Assembly: GCA_028822945.1 (NCBI GenBank)
Contig: JAPKCN010000085.1
Span: 1 to 7,768, forward strand
Direction of reading: 5' to 3'
DNA length: 7,768 nucleotides
DNA from: Porticoccaceae bacterium
Lineage (GTDB): Bacteria; Pseudomonadota; Gammaproteobacteria; Pseudomonadales; Porticoccaceae
Shown piece after piece: positions 5,983-7,768 of this stretch; position 1 is the stretch's first letter; the number at the start of each line of letters is the position of its first letter. The translations under genes were made by a program, and so were the position numbers. The notes below the pieces were generated by a model. It ran no database searches. It was given only the letters and a program-made list of their open reading frames with translations, and was not told where the DNA came from.

Positions 5983-6820
5983 TTAGGGCTTCGCAGCATC
6001 TCGTAGTTGAGCCCGTAGTTTGATCAATACTCTCAGTCGATGCAAACTAACCATCTCTAATTGACGGTCACCCTCGCGTGTCAGGCCAACTTGCTCTAAG
6101 CTCTCGCAGTAGAAATGCATCAACCCAAAACGACGCACTAGTACTTGTTTTTGTTTATCCGGCAAATCGATCAGCACGTTATTTAATAGAAACAGGAAAT
6201 CATCTTCTTCAACTAATATTTCCGAACTGCTCTGCTGCGTAGCGTCAAATTCCTCGGCATAATTATTTGGTCGCTTTTCGGCATCTAAGTTAGCCTTCGA
6301 AATACAGGTTCTAACCACTCAAAAAATTCTGGAATCGGCCTCAGTCTTGCCAACCATCACTGCGATTTAGGCGGCAGTGGATTCTTTTTCGCGAGCTTGC
6401 ATGACGCCCGCAAACAAACATTGAGCTACTTCGAAATGCCCAACGGCATATGAATCGTACCCTCTTGATTCATCAAACCACGCTCGACCACTTGCCGAAT
6501 CCACCAAGTACCCTAGGTCGAAAAACGGCGGCTTAGCTCAGGATCGAATTTCTCTACTGTACGAGGTAAGCCTAGATTGCCCTCGACAATGAGAGCTAAC
6601 AAATCGACTCCACGATTTGCATAGCGGCGCGCGCAGGCTACATCCCCTTCGGCTATCAACAGCGGTGCCCAACGAATTTCCTTGAAGAAAAGCGCTATTA
6701 TGTTAGGGCTACAGACCCGATGGGTCGCCCTGCCGTAGATTTTTTAATGACTTGTTTAGTGATATCTTTATCAAATAGATTTTCAATATCTTAATACATA
6801 TTCTTGGCATTTACGTCCAT
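5983..6820 (-). pseudogene. rpoS: RNA polymerase sigma factor RpoS, heavily degraded
   Basis: The remains of the stationary-phase sigma factor lie directly downstream of nlpD, the usual place. All three minus-strand frames are needed. A likely start (ATG at 6818-6820) meets a TAA at 6791-6793. The next recognisable piece is LFFKEIRWAPLLIAEGDVACAR (from about 6689). Then come ARRYANRGVDLLALIVEG, NLGLPRTVEKFDP, RRFST-stop-GTWWIRQVVERGLMNQ (regions 2.3-2.4) and GISK-stop-LNVCLRAS. After a shift near 6384-6389 the frame gives ESTAA-stop-IAVMVGKTEAD (region 3), a further TGA, then DLPDKQKQVLVRRFGLM and LTREGDRQLEMVSLHRLR (region 4). Stops within conserved blocks are at 6513-6515, 6426-6428, 6367-6369 and 6319-6321. 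About 280 codons remain of the usual 330-340, with at least two internal deletions. No functional sigma factor can be made. The 336-base open frame at the 3' end (5983-6318) could be miscalled as a small gene. Confidence 0.95.
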
Positions 6821-6866
6821 ATAAAATCACTATCCCAACGTGTTTTTGCGGTGGCTCAGCTGTCAG

Positions 6867-7709
6867 CTACTGATTCAGATAAGACACAGGATCAACCGGT
6901 CTCCCATCTTTTCTAATTTCAAAATAAAGAGTCCCCGAGGCGCCCAACTTTGCTATTATTTGCATAGTATCAATCACTTGGCCCTCTCTGACCAAAATCT
7001 TATCGTTATGTGCATATGCACTCAACAACAAGTCGGTATGCTTTATAATAACTAATTTACCGTAACCTCTCAATCCATCTCCTGCATAGACTATTTCGCC
7101 CGGTGCAGAGGAACGCACGGCAGCCCTAGCCACAGTTTTAATTTTCAGCCCCTTGTGCAACTTTGTGATATTAAAACGTTCAACCACATCGCCCCGAACA
7201 GGCCATTGCCAACCCTTTTGGGTTCGGCTGCCAGAAGGGTCGGAAACAGCTGCAGAAATCGCCCGGCTAGATTTCAGCGGCGATACTTTTGGATCCACTG
7301 GGGGGGATTGTTCGGCAAATGAACGCAACTCGGTAACAGTAGATTTGCGGCTTGCAATTGGGGCAACTTTTTTCGCTTTCACTGGGATACGTGACGGCGG
7401 TAGGGCCACCGTCATATCAAGGTTTAAAAGCTGACCGGGATGTATGGTGACATCTGTACCAATACCATTTACTCGGGCTAGTGCCCCAGCACTTAAGTCG
7501 TAACGCCAGGCAATCGAATACAGCGTGTCGCCCCGCATCACAACATGCTTGTCAATAGTTTTTATGGGTGGTATCTCAAGACTCGAGACTGACGCAGGCT
7601 GCTGCGTGCAGCCAACCGTGGCGGTCAAAAGAAACACGGAAAATAGCCTGAAGAACGCTATCACTTTATTGGTCCAATAGTCTTCAATCAACGACCCTCG
7701 AATTAACAT
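6867..7709 (-). CDS. nlpD: NlpD-like LysM/LytM lipoprotein, with a diverged LytM domain
   Basis: NlpD is an outer-membrane lipoprotein that activates the amidase AmiC during daughter-cell separation; its LytM domain is not itself catalytic. The 280-residue product has a signal sequence (IAFFRLFSVFLLTATVGC) with the lipidated cysteine at C34. A LysM domain follows at about 55-97 (HVVMRGDTLYSIAWRYDLSA), then a basic, proline-rich linker, then the M23/LytM domain at about 166-277 (GWQWPVRGDVVERF, YAGDGLRGYGKLVIIKH, SAYAHN, YFEIRKDGRPVDP). Compared with the family as I recall it, four residues are missing between SGT (258-260) and LYFEIR, and the KGIDI motif reads KGLKI, so function may be weakened. 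The start is unsure: the ATG at 7709 lacks a binding site and gives a long n-region, while a GTG at 7664 would leave a compact 19-residue signal. The rpoS promoter normally lies inside this gene. Confidence 0.88.
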   Translation of the reverse strand: MLIRGSLIEDYWTNKVIAFFRLFSVFLLTATVGCTQQPASVSSLEIPPIKTIDKHVVMRGDTLYSIAWRYDLSAGALARVNGIGTDVTIHPGQLLNLDMTVALPPSRIPVKAKKVAPIASRKSTVTELRSFAEQSPPVDPKVSPLKSSRAISAAVSDPSGSRTQKGWQWPVRGDVVERFNITKLHKGLKIKTVARAAVRSSAPGEIVYAGDGLRGYGKLVIIKHTDLLLSAYAHNDKILVREGQVIDTMQIIAKLGASGTLYFEIRKDGRPVDPVSYLNQ

Positions 7710-7768
7710 AGTCGAAAATAGATACCAAAAGCAAGCCGAGCCCTGCGAAAAAAATACACTGTAAGATC
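7703..7768 (-). CDS. Possible 3' end of an upstream gene
   Basis: The minus-strand frame ending at 7703 is open to the window edge (21 codons, ending RLAFGIYFRLC) and its stop overlaps the nlpD ATG by seven bases in a ctATGttaa arrangement, which would fit a coupled upstream gene. The nlpD frame itself is also open to the edge, so the call is weak. In related bacteria surE, pcm or a yqaA-type gene stands here, but 21 residues are too few to identify it. Confidence 0.25.
   Translation of the reverse strand, partial: DLTVYFFRRARLAFGIYFRLC

Noticed and set aside
6840..7055. Plus-strand frame of 71 codons over the end of nlpD
   Set aside because: It lies opposite the conserved LytM domain of nlpD and has no recognisable features of its own.

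Overview
The window reads as chromosome of a gammaproteobacterium, close in protein sequence to Pseudomonas, Cellvibrio and related groups. The dacA-ybeD-lipB-lipA run, the nlpD-rpoS pair and the protein sequences support this; the placement is from memory of the families, not from a search.

Layout. Positions 1-2601 (+) hold the 3' part of dacA (PBP5-type carboxypeptidase), ybeD (DUF493), lipB and lipA. The lip genes make protein-bound lipoate: LipB moves octanoyl from acyl-carrier protein to target lipoyl domains and LipA inserts the two sulfurs. LipA has an unusual N-terminal extension that looks like a second copy of its own N-terminal segment. Positions 2598-4457 (-) hold dinB (DNA polymerase IV), a small basic protein with an EEFLSRGGEI motif, and a broken gamma-glutamylcyclotransferase-like gene. 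Positions 4461-5432 have no gene I can name; the minus strand holds membrane-protein-like stretches spread over three frames. Positions 5433-5963 (+) are an intact inorganic pyrophosphatase gene (ppa). Positions 5983-6820 (-) are a clearly decayed rpoS (stationary-phase sigma factor), directly downstream of nlpD at 6867-7709 (-).

The main result is that rpoS is a pseudogene with several stops, at least two frameshifts and internal deletions, while nlpD still has an open frame but has drifted. With the broken cyclotransferase gene and the eroded membrane region, up to about a third of the window is dead or dying sequence, against intact housekeeping genes (lip, ppa, dinB). This pattern fits a lineage in early genome reduction, for instance one recently restricted to a host or a stable niche. 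That lifestyle is inference. I see no RNA gene, CRISPR array, insertion sequence or prophage, and no convincing new multi-gene system.
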